From Roseburia sp. (GTDB lineage: Bacteria > Bacillota > Clostridia > Lachnospirales > Lachnospiraceae): a DNA stretch of 64,000 nucleotides. The stretch lies in NCBI GenBank assembly GCA_017937095.1, contig JAGBEG010000017.1:124001-188000 (forward strand), given 5' to 3'. How positions within the stretch are numbered: position 1 is the first letter of the stretch; every line of letters starts with the position of its first letter. The position numbers were made by a program, and so were the translations under genes. The notes beneath the pieces were generated by a model. That model had not been told where the DNA came from. It made no database searches and worked only from the letters and a program-made list of their open reading frames with translations. Positions 52,030 to 61,761 of this stretch are shown here, piece after piece.

Positions 52030-53917
52030 CTGGACGATCTTTAAGAAAAATGTCACGCATTACTGGCCGATCTGGATGCTGTACCTGGCATATCTGCTGA
52101 TGACGATGCCTGTGACGGTGTGGCAGATGTCAACGGTTGAGTATTCCAAAGAAATCGATAAGCTGTCCAGAATGTATAATGTTATGCAAACAGTGGTGAG
52201 AGGCGAAATCTTCCCGTACCCGACATTTATAATTTCTGCGGTCGCAGCGCTTGCGGTGTTTTCGTATCTGTATTCCGCCAAGAGCGCCAATATGATTCAT
52301 GCATTGCCGGTAAACAGGCTGGAACTGTACATAACGAATTATCTGTCCGGACTGGCATTCCTTATCATCCCGCAGATAATCGCGTTCTTAGCGACGGTGA
52401 TCGTGTGCCTGATGAATGAGATTACCTGCATCCAGTACCTGTTTTATGGCACGCTTGCCCAGATGGGGACAGCGTTTTTCGCTTATTCGCTGGCGGTGTT
52501 CGTCGCAATGTTCACAGGACAGACATTTGCCATGCCGTTTTACTTTGTCATTGTGAATTACCTGTATGTCGGCTGTATGTATCTGGTGAGTGAAATCATC
52601 GTTCTGCTGACCTATGGAGTGGTAAATGCGTGGAATCCGGGAAAATCCTGCATTCTGTCCCCACTCTATTATCTGGGAAATAATCTGCGCTGTGAGACGG
52701 TGTACGACGAAGCGACCAATACCGTTACGGGTGTTCAGATACATGGAATGTACCTTGTGGGAATCTATGCAGTGGCAGCGGCGGTCCTGATCGCGGCGGC
52801 ATACCAGCTCTATAAGAGACGGCAGATCGAGACTGCGGGCGACTGGGTCAGCATCAGCATCGTAAAGCCTGTGTTCCGTTGGGGAGCGGCGCTTTGCGGT
52901 GGTGTTCTTCTTGCAATCGCCTTTACTTCGCTGGTAAGTTCCGCGTGCAGCGTAAGCATTTATCCCTGTGTCCTGTTTTTTATGGCAGTTATGGGCTTTC
53001 TCTGTTTTTTTGCAGCGGAGATGCTGCTCGAGAAGAATTTCCGTGTATTTAAGAAGCGCCGTCTGCTCGAATGGGTAGGATTTACCGCGGCGGCAATGTG
53101 TTTTATCACGATGTTTGAACTGGATGTGTTCGGAATCGAGAAGCGTATTCCGGCGGAGGATGAGATTGAGGCGGCATTCGTGAATATGGATTATCCGCTT
53201 CAGGTCGCACCGGAGGATATTCCCACACTGCTTGCCATGCATGAGCAGACGGTGGAGCATAAGAAGGAGTATCAGCAGAGTGAGAAGCAGGGAGAAGGTT
53301 TCTATTATACGACGTTCCGCTATTATCTGAAGGACGGTACGATGTTAGAGCGGCGCTATCCGCTGCCTGTCGCGGAACAGTATATCACGGATGAGACGAC
53401 GCCGACCGGATGGATTCTTACACTCGAGTGCCGGCCGGAGAATCTGATGCAGAACATGTTCGGTGTTGACTACGGGGAGAATGATTATGTTTCAGGTCAG
53501 ATCGACCTTTATAACGAGCAGGGAGATGTGAACAATTATGGGCTGGATAAAGAAGAACTCTCCCGGATATTGTCAGCGCTGGAACAGGATGTCAGGGAGG
53601 GACATTTTGAATCAGGCTTCTACAGCGTTCATCAGGGCAATACGGTGGAGTATTATAATTCCATCAGTTTGGATTACTATAGTCCGATAGGCGATAATGA
53701 TAACTGGACTTATTATTATATGTACAGAAGCTTCATGAAGGATGAGGATGTTTACATGGGCAGAGCGTACAGAAACAACACCTATCTGTCCTTTGGACCG
53801 GAGTGTACGAATCTGATCCGGACGCTGGAGGAGCTTGGAATTACGGATGACACATGGCATCTGTACACATATGATGAATACGAGACGCTGAATCAGGAAA
53901 TCATGGTGAGTCAGTAA
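52004..53917 (+). CDS. Large ABC-2 type permease with extracytoplasmic domain
   Basis: 637 residues. About seven membrane segments at the N-terminal half (to about residue 370), then a large soluble region (about 390-637) rich in Tyr and acidic residues, which faces outside by topology inference. ATG at 52004 follows GGGAGGTGCGGACT; the frame is open from 51995. Partner of the YtrB-like ATPase; substrate unknown. A terminator follows. Confidence 0.85.
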   Translation: MKSKTSCFNWTIFKKNVTHYWPIWMLYLAYLLMTMPVTVWQMSTVEYSKEIDKLSRMYNVMQTVVRGEIFPYPTFIISAVAALAVFSYLYSAKSANMIHALPVNRLELYITNYLSGLAFLIIPQIIAFLATVIVCLMNEITCIQYLFYGTLAQMGTAFFAYSLAVFVAMFTGQTFAMPFYFVIVNYLYVGCMYLVSEIIVLLTYGVVNAWNPGKSCILSPLYYLGNNLRCETVYDEATNTVTGVQIHGMYLVGIYAVAAAVLIAAAYQLYKRRQIETAGDWVSISIVKPVFRWGAALCGGVLLAIAFTSLVSSACSVSIYPCVLFFMAVMGFLCFFAAEMLLEKNFRVFKKRRLLEWVGFTAAAMCFITMFELDVFGIEKRIPAEDEIEAAFVNMDYPLQVAPEDIPTLLAMHEQTVEHKKEYQQSEKQGEGFYYTTFRYYLKDGTMLERRYPLPVAEQYITDETTPTGWILTLECRPENLMQNMFGVDYGENDYVSGQIDLYNEQGDVNNYGLDKEELSRILSALEQDVREGHFESGFYSVHQGNTVEYYNSISLDYYSPIGDNDNWTYYYMYRSFMKDEDVYMGRAYRNNTYLSFGPECTNLIRTLEELGITDDTWHLYTYDEYETLNQEIMVSQ

Positions 53918-53935
53918 ATTCTTTTTGAAGGAAAA

Positions 53936-53967
53936 GAGGGCGGAATAGTTGTTATTCCGTCCTTTTT
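53936..53967 (+). terminator. Rho-independent terminator after the large permease gene
   Basis: CGGAATA (53941-53947) pairs with TATTCCG (53953-53959), extended by GGG/TCC, followed by TTTTT. Confidence 0.85.
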
Positions 53968-54020
53968 AGTGTAGACTAAACAATATGCGGGTTCGCACGA
54001 GGAATGGATGGGAGCATTAC

Positions 54021-55397
54021 ATGAGTGAAAAGAAGCATATTATATATAAAATAGAACCGGGCAGTATCGCGGAGGAGATGGAGCTTGCGCCGGGCGACGC
54101 GCTGCTTGAGATCAACGGTAAGACAATTGGCGATGTGTTCGATTATCATTATCTGATTCACGACGAATACCTTACGGTATTGATTGAAAAGGCGGACGGC
54201 GAGCCGTGGGAGCTTGAAATCGAGAAGGATTATGACGAGGATCTGGGCATAGAGTTTGAAAATGGTCTGATGGACGACTATAAGTCCTGCCATAATAAGT
54301 GTATTTTCTGCTTTATCGACCAGATGCCGAAGGGGATGCGCGAGACGCTTTATTTTAAAGACGACGATTCCAGACTCTCCTTTTTGCAGGGAAATTATGT
54401 GACGCTGACAAATATGAAGGACGCGGATCTGGAGCGCATTATTGCGTACAAGCTTGCGCCGATCAACATATCCGTGCAGACGACAAACCCAGAACTTCGG
54501 TGCATGATGCTTCACAACCGCTTCGCGGGGGAGGCGTTAAAGAAGATCGACCGGTTGTATGAGGCGGGGATTGAGATGAACGGACAGATCGTGCTCTGCA
54601 AGGGAGTCAATGACGGGGTGGAGCTGGAGCGCTCCATCCGGGATCTGACGAAATACCTTCCCTATATGGAAAGCGTGTCCGTCGTTCCGGTCGGACTCTC
54701 GAAGTACAGGGAGGGACTTTATCCGTTAGAGCCGTTTACAAAGGAGGATGCGAAGGAAGTGCTCGCCACGATCCATAAGTGGCAGAAGGTCTGTATGGAG
54801 AGCCACGGCACGCATTTCATCCATGCGAGCGACGAGTGGTATCTTCTGGCGGAGGAGGAGCTTCCGGGTGAGGACAATTACGACGGCTATATCCAGTTGG
54901 AGAACGGCGTGGGGATGATACGCCTTCTGCTGGATGAGTTCCATGCGGCGCTGGAGGAGCTGCGGGCTGCCGAAGCGGATGCCGCCGCATCGAAAGAGCA
55001 GGCTGATTTTTTCGGACGGCTGCCGGACAGGGAGGAGACGCATGTAGTATCTCTCGCGACGGGCTATCTCGCCGCACCGTTTCTTTCGGAACTTGCCGCA
55101 GACTGTATGCGCGAGTTCCCGAATTATGAGATTCATGTGTATGCGATCCGCAACGACTTCTTCGGGGAGCGCATCACGGTATCGGGGCTTTTGACAGGGC
55201 AGGATCTAAAGGCGCAGCTTACCGGGAAGATACTCGGAGAACGGCTGCTGTTGCCGTGCAATCTTCTGCGCAGCGGGGAGGAAGTATTCCTGGACGACAT
55301 GACGCTTTTGGAGCTGAAAACTGCTTTACAAGTGGAAATAGATATTGTAAAATCAAGCGGTCAGGATCTGCTGTTTTCCATGCTTGGAATCGGCTGA
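54021..55397 (+). CDS. DUF512 / TIGR03279-type radical SAM-like protein with PDZ domain
   Basis: 458 residues. N-terminal PDZ-like domain (IYKIEPGSIAEEMELAPGDALLEING), then CHNKCIFCFIDQMPKGMRE, a CxxxCxxC radical-SAM-type motif, and a DUF512 C-terminal part (LATGYLAAPF, then ERLLLPCNLLR). The family is found next to der in Firmicutes and has unknown chemistry. ATG at 54021 follows GGGAGCATTAC; the frame is open to 53985. The stop is followed by a 9-bp minisatellite. Confidence 0.9.
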   Translation: MSEKKHIIYKIEPGSIAEEMELAPGDALLEINGKTIGDVFDYHYLIHDEYLTVLIEKADGEPWELEIEKDYDEDLGIEFENGLMDDYKSCHNKCIFCFIDQMPKGMRETLYFKDDDSRLSFLQGNYVTLTNMKDADLERIIAYKLAPINISVQTTNPELRCMMLHNRFAGEALKKIDRLYEAGIEMNGQIVLCKGVNDGVELERSIRDLTKYLPYMESVSVVPVGLSKYREGLYPLEPFTKEDAKEVLATIHKWQKVCMESHGTHFIHASDEWYLLAEEELPGEDNYDGYIQLENGVGMIRLLLDEFHAALEELRAAEADAAASKEQADFFGRLPDREETHVVSLATGYLAAPFLSELAADCMREFPNYEIHVYAIRNDFFGERITVSGLLTGQDLKAQLTGKILGERLLLPCNLLRSGEEVFLDDMTLLELKTALQVEIDIVKSSGQDLLFSMLGIG

Positions 55398-55422
55398 GAC
55401 TGCATGTGGAGAGAACGGAAGC

Positions 55423-55566
55423 GCAGACAGTACAGATGGCGCAGATAGTGAAGATAGCGCAGATGGCGCAGATAGTGAAGATAGCGCAGATGACGCAGAT
55501 AGTGAAGATAGCGCAGATAGTGAAGATAGCGCAGATGGCGCAGATAGTGAAGATAGCGCAGACAGC
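55423..55566 (+). repeat. 9-bp minisatellite, 16 units, upstream of der
   Basis: Sixteen degenerate copies of a 9-bp unit in three main forms (GCAGATAGT, GAAGATAGC, GCAGATGGC), repeating mostly as 27-bp and 18-bp blocks. Because the unit is a multiple of three and lacks stops, several frames stay open: one reads acidic ADS/EDS repeats, another IVKIAQ repeats. No initiation site fits either, so I regard it as non-coding. Confidence 0.9.
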
Positions 55567-55607
55567 GTAGTTTGCTGCATGATAATAAGAAAGGACAGGT
55601 CAGACAG

Positions 55608-56930
55608 ATGAGTAAACCCGTAGTAGCGGTTGTGGGGCGTCCGAACGTGGGGAAATCCACATTGTTCAACGCGCTTGCAGGCGAACGAATTTCAATCGTT
55701 AAGGACACGCCGGGCGTGACAAGAGATCGTATTTATGCGGACGTGACATGGCTGGATTATCAGTTTACGATGATAGATACCGGAGGAATCGAGCCGGACA
55801 GCAAGGATATTATTCTCTCGCAGATGCGCGAGCAGGCGGAGATCGCGATTGCGACGGCGGATGTGATTATTTTTCTGACGGACGTCAGACAGGGATTGCA
55901 GGATTCCGATTCCAAGGTGGCGGATATGTTAAGGCGTTCGGGAAAGCCCGTCGTGCTGGTTGTCAATAAGGTGGACAGCTTCGAAAAGTATATGCCGGAT
56001 GTCTATGAATTTTATAATCTCGGCATCGGCGATCCGTTTCCGATTTCGGCGGCTTCCATGCTGGGGCTTGGCGATATGCTGGACGAGGTCGTTTCCCATT
56101 TCCCGGATTATAATAAGGAGGAAGAGGAGGATGAGCGCCCGAAGGTGGCGATCATCGGTAAGCCGAACGTCGGTAAGTCCTCTTTGATCAACAAGCTGGC
56201 GAATGAGGAGCGCGTCATCGTCTCGGACATTGCGGGCACGACGAGAGACGCGATCGACACGGACATCAGATACAACGGCAGGGAATATGTCTTTATCGAT
56301 ACCGCAGGACTCAGACGCAAGAATAAGATCAAGGAAGAAATCGAGCGCTACAGTATCATCCGCGCAGTGACGGCAGTGGAGCGCGCAGACGTCTGCATTA
56401 TCGTCATTGACGCGACGGAGGGCGTGACCGAACAGGATGCGAAGATTGCGGGTATCGCACACGAGCGCGGCAAGGGTATCATCATTGCAGTGAACAAGTG
56501 GGATGCGATTGAGAAGGACGATAAGACCATCTACCGGCACACGGAGAAAATCCGTCAGATTTTAAGCTTTATGCCGTATGCGGAGATTCTGTTTATCTCT
56601 GCGAAGTCGGGGCAGCGGCTGAACAAGATTTTTGAGATGATTGATGTGGTCATTGCGAACAACAGTATGCGCGTTGCGACGGGTGTCTTAAATGAAATTG
56701 TTGCCGAGGCAGTCGCGATGCAGCAGCCGCCGTCGGATAAGGGCAAGCGTTTAAAGATTTACTATACGACACAGGTTGCAGTGAAGCCGCCGACGTTCGT
56801 TATTTTTGTCAATGACAAGGAATTAATGCATTTTTCTTATACAAGGTATCTGGAGAACCGGATCCGTGAGACGTTCGGTTTCCGGGGAACCGCATTAAAG
56901 TTCATTATTCGAGAGAGAAAGGAAGAGTGA
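55608..56930 (+). CDS. der: Ribosome biogenesis GTPase Der (EngA)
   Basis: 440 residues with two tandem GTPase domains: [20 protein letters not shown] near the start and [20 protein letters not shown] at about residue 180, then a KH-like domain. It assembles the 50S subunit. ATG at 55608 follows AGGACAGG; in-frame TTG at 55572 is possible but lies in the repeat edge. plsY follows with its ATG 3 bp later. Confidence 0.97.
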   Translation: MSKPVVAVVGRPNVGKSTLFNALAGERISIVKDTPGVTRDRIYADVTWLDYQFTMIDTGGIEPDSKDIILSQMREQAEIAIATADVIIFLTDVRQGLQDSDSKVADMLRRSGKPVVLVVNKVDSFEKYMPDVYEFYNLGIGDPFPISAASMLGLGDMLDEVVSHFPDYNKEEEEDERPKVAIIGKPNVGKSSLINKLANEERVIVSDIAGTTRDAIDTDIRYNGREYVFIDTAGLRRKNKIKEEIERYSIIRAVTAVERADVCIIVIDATEGVTEQDAKIAGIAHERGKGIIIAVNKWDAIEKDDKTIYRHTEKIRQILSFMPYAEILFISAKSGQRLNKIFEMIDVVIANNSMRVATGVLNEIVAEAVAMQQPPSDKGKRLKIYYTTQVAVKPPTFVIFVNDKELMHFSYTRYLENRIRETFGFRGTALKFIIRERKEE

Positions 56931-56932
56931 CA

Positions 56933-57583
56933 ATGATAGGAGCAAGGTTGATAGCGCTGGGGATCGGATATGTATTCGGACTGTTTCAGACGGGGTATTT
57001 CTATGGAAAGAGCAAGGGGATCGATATCAGAAATGAGGGCAGCGGCAATGCCGGAACGACAAATTCCCTGCGTGTGTTAGGCGTCAAGGCGGGGCTTATC
57101 ACATTTCTGGGGGATCTGTTCAAGGCGATTTTTGCGGTATTGCTTGTGATGGTGCTTTTCCGTGGTAAATACCCGGATGCTGTCCGGATTCTGGAGCTTT
57201 ACGCCGGATTCGGCGCGGTGCTTGGACACAATTTCCCGTTCTACCTTAAGTTCAAGGGCGGCAAGGGGATCGCCTGCACCTCGGGTATGATTCTTGCGGT
57301 CTGTCCGCTTGCAGCGCCGATCTGTCTTGTGCTTTTTATCGGCGCAATCGCCATCACAAGGTATGTGTCGCTCGGTTCGATTCTTGTCGTGATAAGCTAC
57401 CTTGTGCAGGTCATCATATTCGGTCAGCTTGGATATCTGCACATTGACGAAGCGCTTCTGCCGGAGTTCTATGTGGTGAGCGCCTGCTTTACGCTGATGG
57501 CGCTGTGGCGTCACAGAAGCAACATCAAACGCCTCTTAAGCGGTACGGAGAATCGTTTCTCTATGGGAAAGAAGAAAGAATAG
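56933..57583 (+). CDS. plsY: Glycerol-3-phosphate acyltransferase PlsY
   Basis: 216 residues, about five membrane segments. YVFGLFQTGYFYGKSKGIDIR and GNAGTTNSLRVLG are PlsY signatures, and GHNFPFYLKFKGGKGIACTSG is the catalytic loop. It transfers acyl from acyl-phosphate (made by PlsX, 21503) to glycerol-3-phosphate; gpsA next door makes that substrate. GTG at 56927 overlapping the der stop is an alternative start. Confidence 0.95.
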   Translation: MIGARLIALGIGYVFGLFQTGYFYGKSKGIDIRNEGSGNAGTTNSLRVLGVKAGLITFLGDLFKAIFAVLLVMVLFRGKYPDAVRILELYAGFGAVLGHNFPFYLKFKGGKGIACTSGMILAVCPLAAPICLVLFIGAIAITRYVSLGSILVVISYLVQVIIFGQLGYLHIDEALLPEFYVVSACFTLMALWRHRSNIKRLLSGTENRFSMGKKKE

Positions 57584-57637
57584 TGAATTGGTGCCCGCGG
57601 TCAGAAACGCGGATATCGGAAAGGCAGGGTTATTGGA

Positions 57638-58651
57638 ATGGCAAAAGTTGCTGTGATCGGTGCGGGAAGCTGGGGAATCGCCCTTGCGAACGTGCTGCAT
57701 ACCAATGGAAATGATGTGACGGTGTGGTCGATCGTGGAAGCGGAGATTGCGATGCTTCGTGAAAAGCATGAGCATGTCGAGAAGCTTCCGGGTGTGAAGC
57801 TTCCGGAAGACATGGAGTTCACAACGGATTTAGAGGGAGCGGTAAGCGGTAAGGAATATCTGATTCTTGCAGTGCCGTCGGTCTTTACCAGAAGCACGGC
57901 AAAGAGTATGGCTCCCTTTGTGAAAGAGGGGCAGGTCATTGTCTGCGTTGCCAAGGGTATCGAGGAAGAGACGCTGATGACGCTCTCTGAAATTGTTGAG
58001 CAGGAGATTCCGGCGGCGGAGGTCGCGGTGATGTGCGGGCCGAGCCATGCGGAGGAGGTCGGCATCGGGCTGCCGACAACTGTAGTTGCAGGAGCCGCGA
58101 AGAAGATGATTGCCGAGGGAGTGCAGGACATTTTCATGAACGGGGTGTTCCGCGTCTACACGAGCCCGGATGTGCTTGGTATGGAGCTCGGCGGTTCGCT
58201 CAAGAATGTTATTGCGCTTGCTGCGGGCATGGCGGACGGACTCGGATACGGCGATAATACCAAGGCGGCGCTGATCACCCGCGGTATTTCAGAGATTGGG
58301 CGTCTTGCGATCAAGATGGGCGCAAAGTACGAGACGTTAAGCGGGCTGACCGGGATCGGCGATCTGATCGTGACCTGCGAGAGCCGCCACAGCAGAAACC
58401 GCAAGGCGGGTATGCTCATCGGACAGGGCTACACGATGCAGCAGGCAATGGATGAGGTCAAGATGGTCGTTGAGGGCGTGTATTCCGCGAAGGCGGCGAT
58501 TGCCCTCGCAGAGAAATACGGGGTCGACATGCCGATTATCGAAGCGGTGAATAAAGTGCTGTTTGAGGATAAGCCGGCTAAGGAAGCAGTGACGGAGCTG
58601 ATGCAGCGGGATAAGCGCGCAGAAAACAGCAAGCTCGAGTGGAACGAATAA
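57638..58651 (+). CDS. gpsA: Glycerol-3-phosphate dehydrogenase [NAD(P)+]
   Basis: 337 residues. N-terminal Rossmann VIGAGSWGIALANVL, then ELGGSLKNVIALAAGMADGLGYGDN with the catalytic Lys. It makes sn-glycerol-3-phosphate from DHAP for PlsY. The der-plsY-gpsA run is a conserved order in Firmicutes. Confidence 0.97.
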   Translation: MAKVAVIGAGSWGIALANVLHTNGNDVTVWSIVEAEIAMLREKHEHVEKLPGVKLPEDMEFTTDLEGAVSGKEYLILAVPSVFTRSTAKSMAPFVKEGQVIVCVAKGIEEETLMTLSEIVEQEIPAAEVAVMCGPSHAEEVGIGLPTTVVAGAAKKMIAEGVQDIFMNGVFRVYTSPDVLGMELGGSLKNVIALAAGMADGLGYGDNTKAALITRGISEIGRLAIKMGAKYETLSGLTGIGDLIVTCESRHSRNRKAGMLIGQGYTMQQAMDEVKMVVEGVYSAKAAIALAEKYGVDMPIIEAVNKVLFEDKPAKEAVTELMQRDKRAENSKLEWNE

Positions 58652-58666
58652 GGATATAGTGAGGGT

Positions 58667-59107
58667 ATGGAAAAAGAGACAATTCGCATCAAATATCATT
58701 CGGATGAGATAACAAGGCTTCAATACATTGACGGAAAAAGCGACTGGATCGATCTGCGAAGCGCAGAGCATGTGGAATTAAAAAAGGGCGAATTTAAGCT
58801 GATTAGTCTTGGTGTGTCCATGCAGCTCCCAAAAGGCTATGAGGCGGTAATTGTGCCAAGAAGCTCTACCTACAAGAATTTCGGAATCATCCAGACGAAC
58901 CATATGGGAGTGATCGACGAGACTTATTGCGGGGATGGCGACGTGTGGATGATGCCCGCGCTGGCGGTGCGGGATACGGAAATCAATGTGAACGACCGTA
59001 TCTGCCAGTTCCGGATTCAGAAGCACCAGCCGGCGATTACATTTGAAGAGGCGGAGAGCCTTGGAAATGAGGACAGAGGCGGTATCGGAAGTACCGGGGT
59101 TCAATAA
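58667..59107 (+). CDS. dut: dUTP diphosphatase-like protein
   Basis: 146 residues. [12 protein letters not shown] and [17 protein letters not shown] are dUTPase motifs 2 and 3; [12 protein letters not shown] near the C-terminus is motif 5. It hydrolyses dUTP to dUMP. Length and motif spacing fit the trimeric family. It follows gpsA by 15 bp, preceded by GAGGGT. Confidence 0.9.
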   Translation: MEKETIRIKYHSDEITRLQYIDGKSDWIDLRSAEHVELKKGEFKLISLGVSMQLPKGYEAVIVPRSSTYKNFGIIQTNHMGVIDETYCGDGDVWMMPALAVRDTEINVNDRICQFRIQKHQPAITFEEAESLGNEDRGGIGSTGVQ

Positions 59108-59110
59108 AAG

Positions 59111-59143
59111 CTGCTTTGGCAACAAGGCTTGTTGCCAAAGCAG
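59111..59143 (+). repeat. 15-bp perfect inverted repeat after dut, overlapping a promoter -35
   Basis: CTGCTTTGGCAACAA (59111-59125) pairs with TTGTTGCCAAAGCAG (59129-59143), loop GGC. There is no T-tract. The right arm holds the TTGCCA -35 hexamer of the next promoter, so it may be both terminator-like structure and operator. Confidence 0.8.
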
Positions 59144-59160
59144 GCCGGAAGTGCTATACT
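59132..59160 (+). promoter_or_regulatory. Putative promoter of the Rpn-like gene
   Basis: TTGCCA (59132-59137), 17-bp spacer, TATACT (59155-59160). The leader to 59369 is about 200 nt with no recognised feature. Confidence 0.5.
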
Positions 59161-59368
59161 TATATCTAGGAAAGCATATTTTTCATATCTGTCCTATCAG
59201 AGACAGATACACATCATTTGTGTCTGAAATTTGTGTGCGTGATGAAATCGCAGGCATACAAGATTGTCTTAAACACTTCAGAAAATTCATGCTTTTAAAA
59301 TCCAAATCAAAAGAGCAGGAGTTTTCTGCAGGAAGCCTCCTGTGAACAATTGCATAGGAGGAAAATGG

Positions 59369-60334
59369 ATGGAAAATGATAACAGTACAATTTATGATGA
59401 TGTGCTCCGTACCATTCAGGAGCGTCATCCGGAACTTTTGATTCCGCTGGTGAATGAGGTGTTCCATACCTCATATCCTGTGAATGAGAAGGTGACACGT
59501 CTGCCGGAGGAGTATCAGAAGCTTGTGTCCAAGGTAGTGGCGGACAGTTGCAGCGTGATAGGAAACAGGGTATACCATGTGGAATGTCAGAGCACAAAGG
59601 ACGGGAGAATGATGTTGCGCATGGCGGAATATGATTTTATGATTGCCCTGGCGAATGTCGGAAAGTACAGCGGGCATTACCGGCTGCAAATGCCGAAGTC
59701 GTGTATTCTGTATCTGCGGGGTGAAGCCGGTATTCCGGAGGAAGATGAACTGGAGATAGAACTGGCAGACGGGCAGGTGGTCACATATCATGTGCCGAGT
59801 GTGAAGCTTGAGAAATATACGTTGAATGAGATATTTGAGAAAAATCTTCTGATATTTCTTCCCTATTATATCATGCGATACGAGAAAAAATTTAATGAAA
59901 TCGCACAGGATGAGGGAAAGTCAGAGAAGCTTGTACAGGAATATGAAAATATCTTAAAACAACTGGACAGGTCAGACAGGGCAGAGAGAGAAGGGCTGTT
60001 CTGGGATATGATGCGCTTGATAAAGCGTATCCTTGATTATCAGTTGCGCAGGGAAGATGCACTGCGGGAAAGGATGGATGGAGTTATGGGTGGAAAAGTG
60101 TTGGATTTGCCGTCAGATAAGCTGAGAGAGGAAAGAGAGAAAGGGATAGAGCAGGGAATAGAGAAAGGGATAGAACAAGGAATAGAACAGGGAATAGAGA
60201 AAGTAATCGGAACTTTGATAGAAACGTACAGGGAGTTTGGCGCGTCTAAAGAGGATACACAGACAAAATTGCAGGCGAAATTTGAACTGGCGCCGGAACA
60301 GATTGGCAAGTATATGGGGAAATACTGGGAATAA
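59369..60334 (+). CDS. Rpn-family recombination-promoting nuclease / PD-(D/E)XK transposase-like protein
   Basis: 321 residues. FHTSYPVNEKVTRLPEEYQK, then VYHVECQSTKDGRMMLRMAEYDF has the E-x-Q core of the nuclease fold. The C-terminus carries a run of EQGIEKG repeats (about 258-278) typical of this transposase-like family. ATG at 59369 follows AGGAGG; the GTG at 59342 is further away. Such genes are widely spread and often multi-copy; a broken relative is at 17798. Confidence 0.85.
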   Translation: MENDNSTIYDDVLRTIQERHPELLIPLVNEVFHTSYPVNEKVTRLPEEYQKLVSKVVADSCSVIGNRVYHVECQSTKDGRMMLRMAEYDFMIALANVGKYSGHYRLQMPKSCILYLRGEAGIPEEDELEIELADGQVVTYHVPSVKLEKYTLNEIFEKNLLIFLPYYIMRYEKKFNEIAQDEGKSEKLVQEYENILKQLDRSDRAEREGLFWDMMRLIKRILDYQLRREDALRERMDGVMGGKVLDLPSDKLREEREKGIEQGIEKGIEQGIEQGIEKVIGTLIETYREFGASKEDTQTKLQAKFELAPEQIGKYMGKYWE

Positions 60335-60495
60335 AGGTAATACGGGGAAGTACCGGAACAAATTAGACTTCGTCAATCCGCACAGTTTTTTTGCAAAAAC
60401 CCGTCAGTTTGACGAAATAGCACAAAAACTGTCTGAAATGCTGTGATTTCCTACAAGAAAAGCAAAAATTCTTTGTGTAGGCGGTCTATGGTATT

Positions 60496-60523
60496 TTGGG
60501 CAGTTTTTTTGTATAGTTAATAT
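60496..60523 (+). promoter_or_regulatory. Putative msmX promoter
   Basis: TTGGGC (60496-60501), 16-bp spacer, TAATAT (60518-60523). The intergenic stretch 60335-60562 is AT-rich with no other clear signal. Confidence 0.4.
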
Positions 60524-60562
60524 ATCAAAAACGTATTCAATTTTTTAGGAGGTATTAGTCCA

Positions 60563-61675
60563 ATGGCAAGTTTATCTTTAAAGAACATTTGCAAAGTATA
60601 TCCGAACGGCTTTGAGGCTGTTAAGGATTTCAACCTTGAGGTAGAGGATCAGGAGTTCATCATCTTCGTAGGTCCTTCCGGATGTGGTAAGTCCACAACC
60701 CTTCGTATGATCGCAGGTCTTGAGGAGATTTCCTCCGGTGAGTTCTACATCGACGGTAAGCTCATGAACGATGTAGAGCCGAAGGATCGTGATATCGCGA
60801 TGGTATTCCAGAACTACGCTCTGTATCCGCATATGACCGTATTCGACAATATGGCATTCGGACTGAAGTTAAGAAAGGTTCCGAAGGACGAGATCAAGAG
60901 AAAAGTTGAGGAGGCTGCTAAGATCCTTGACCTTGAGAAGTTATTAGACCGTAAGCCGAAGGCTCTTTCCGGTGGTCAGAGACAGCGTGTTGCTATGGGT
61001 CGTGCAATCGTCCGTAATCCTAAGGTATTCCTGATGGATGAGCCGCTGTCCAACCTGGATGCAAAGCTTCGTGTACAGATGCGTTCCGAGATCGCTTCTC
61101 TGCACAACAGATTAAAGGCAACCATCATCTACGTTACACATGATCAGACCGAGGCTATGACCTTAGGTACCAGAATCGTCGTATTAAAGGACGGCGTTAT
61201 CATGCAGGTAGATTCTCCGCAGAAGTTATACAACGAGCCGAACAACTTATTCGTTGCTGGTTTCATCGGATCTCCGCAGATGAACTTCGTAGATGCTGTA
61301 TGCAAGGTTGAGGGAGAAAAGGTAAGCCTTTCCTTCGAGAACACCACAGTTGTTCTTCCTCCTGCAAAGGCTAAGAAGTTAGCAGACGGCAATTACAACG
61401 GCAAGACAGTTGTTATGGGTATCAGACCGGAGGATATCGGAGATTCCGAGATCGAGATCGAGGCTCACAAGGATGCAACCTTCGAGACAGACGTAACAGG
61501 TTATGAGTTATTAGGTTCTGAGGTATTGTTATACTTCAACGTAGCCGGAACAAGCATGACAGCTAAGGTTGATTCCAGAACAACCGCTCGTATGGGCGAT
61601 CATATCAGATTGGCAATCGATCCGGAGAAGATTCACGTATTCGACAAGGAAACAGAATTGACAATCACCAACTAA
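60563..61675 (+). CDS. msmX: Carbohydrate ABC importer ATPase, MsmX/UgpC type
   Basis: 370 residues: Walker A VGPSGCGKSTTLRMIAG, signature LSGGQRQRVAMGRAIV, Walker B VFLMDEPLSNLDAKL, then a C-terminal TOBE-type regulatory domain. It stands alone without permease or binding-protein genes, as expected for a shared ATPase serving several sugar importers. Strongly biased codons suggest high expression. AGGAGGTATTAGTCC precedes the ATG. A terminator follows. Confidence 0.96.
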   Translation: MASLSLKNICKVYPNGFEAVKDFNLEVEDQEFIIFVGPSGCGKSTTLRMIAGLEEISSGEFYIDGKLMNDVEPKDRDIAMVFQNYALYPHMTVFDNMAFGLKLRKVPKDEIKRKVEEAAKILDLEKLLDRKPKALSGGQRQRVAMGRAIVRNPKVFLMDEPLSNLDAKLRVQMRSEIASLHNRLKATIIYVTHDQTEAMTLGTRIVVLKDGVIMQVDSPQKLYNEPNNLFVAGFIGSPQMNFVDAVCKVEGEKVSLSFENTTVVLPPAKAKKLADGNYNGKTVVMGIRPEDIGDSEIEIEAHKDATFETDVTGYELLGSEVLLYFNVAGTSMTAKVDSRTTARMGDHIRLAIDPEKIHVFDKETELTITN

Positions 61676-61702
61676 TTCGTTAGAATTGAATAAAGAATAT
61701 TT

Positions 61703-61734
61703 AAAACTGGGTGCATATTCTGTACCCAGTTTTT
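61703..61734 (+). terminator. Rho-independent terminator after msmX
   Basis: AAAACTGGGT (61703-61712) pairs with ACCCAGTTTT (61724-61733), ending in TTTT. Confidence 0.92.
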
Positions 61735-61761
61735 GCTAGTTAGAAGAGAAAGGCGAATTAC

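Noticed and set aside
52388-53260. A 290-codon minus-strand frame opposite the large permease
   Set aside because: No ribosome-binding site; composition is that of a reverse-complemented coding region.
55423-55566. CRISPR array
   Set aside because: The repeats are contiguous 9-bp units without spacers and there are no cas genes.
55256-55611. Two overlapping open frames through the minisatellite that would encode ADS/EDS or IVKIAQ repeats
   Set aside because: They begin inside the radical SAM gene or at a TTG without a ribosome-binding site; open frames are expected in a 9-bp repeat without stops.
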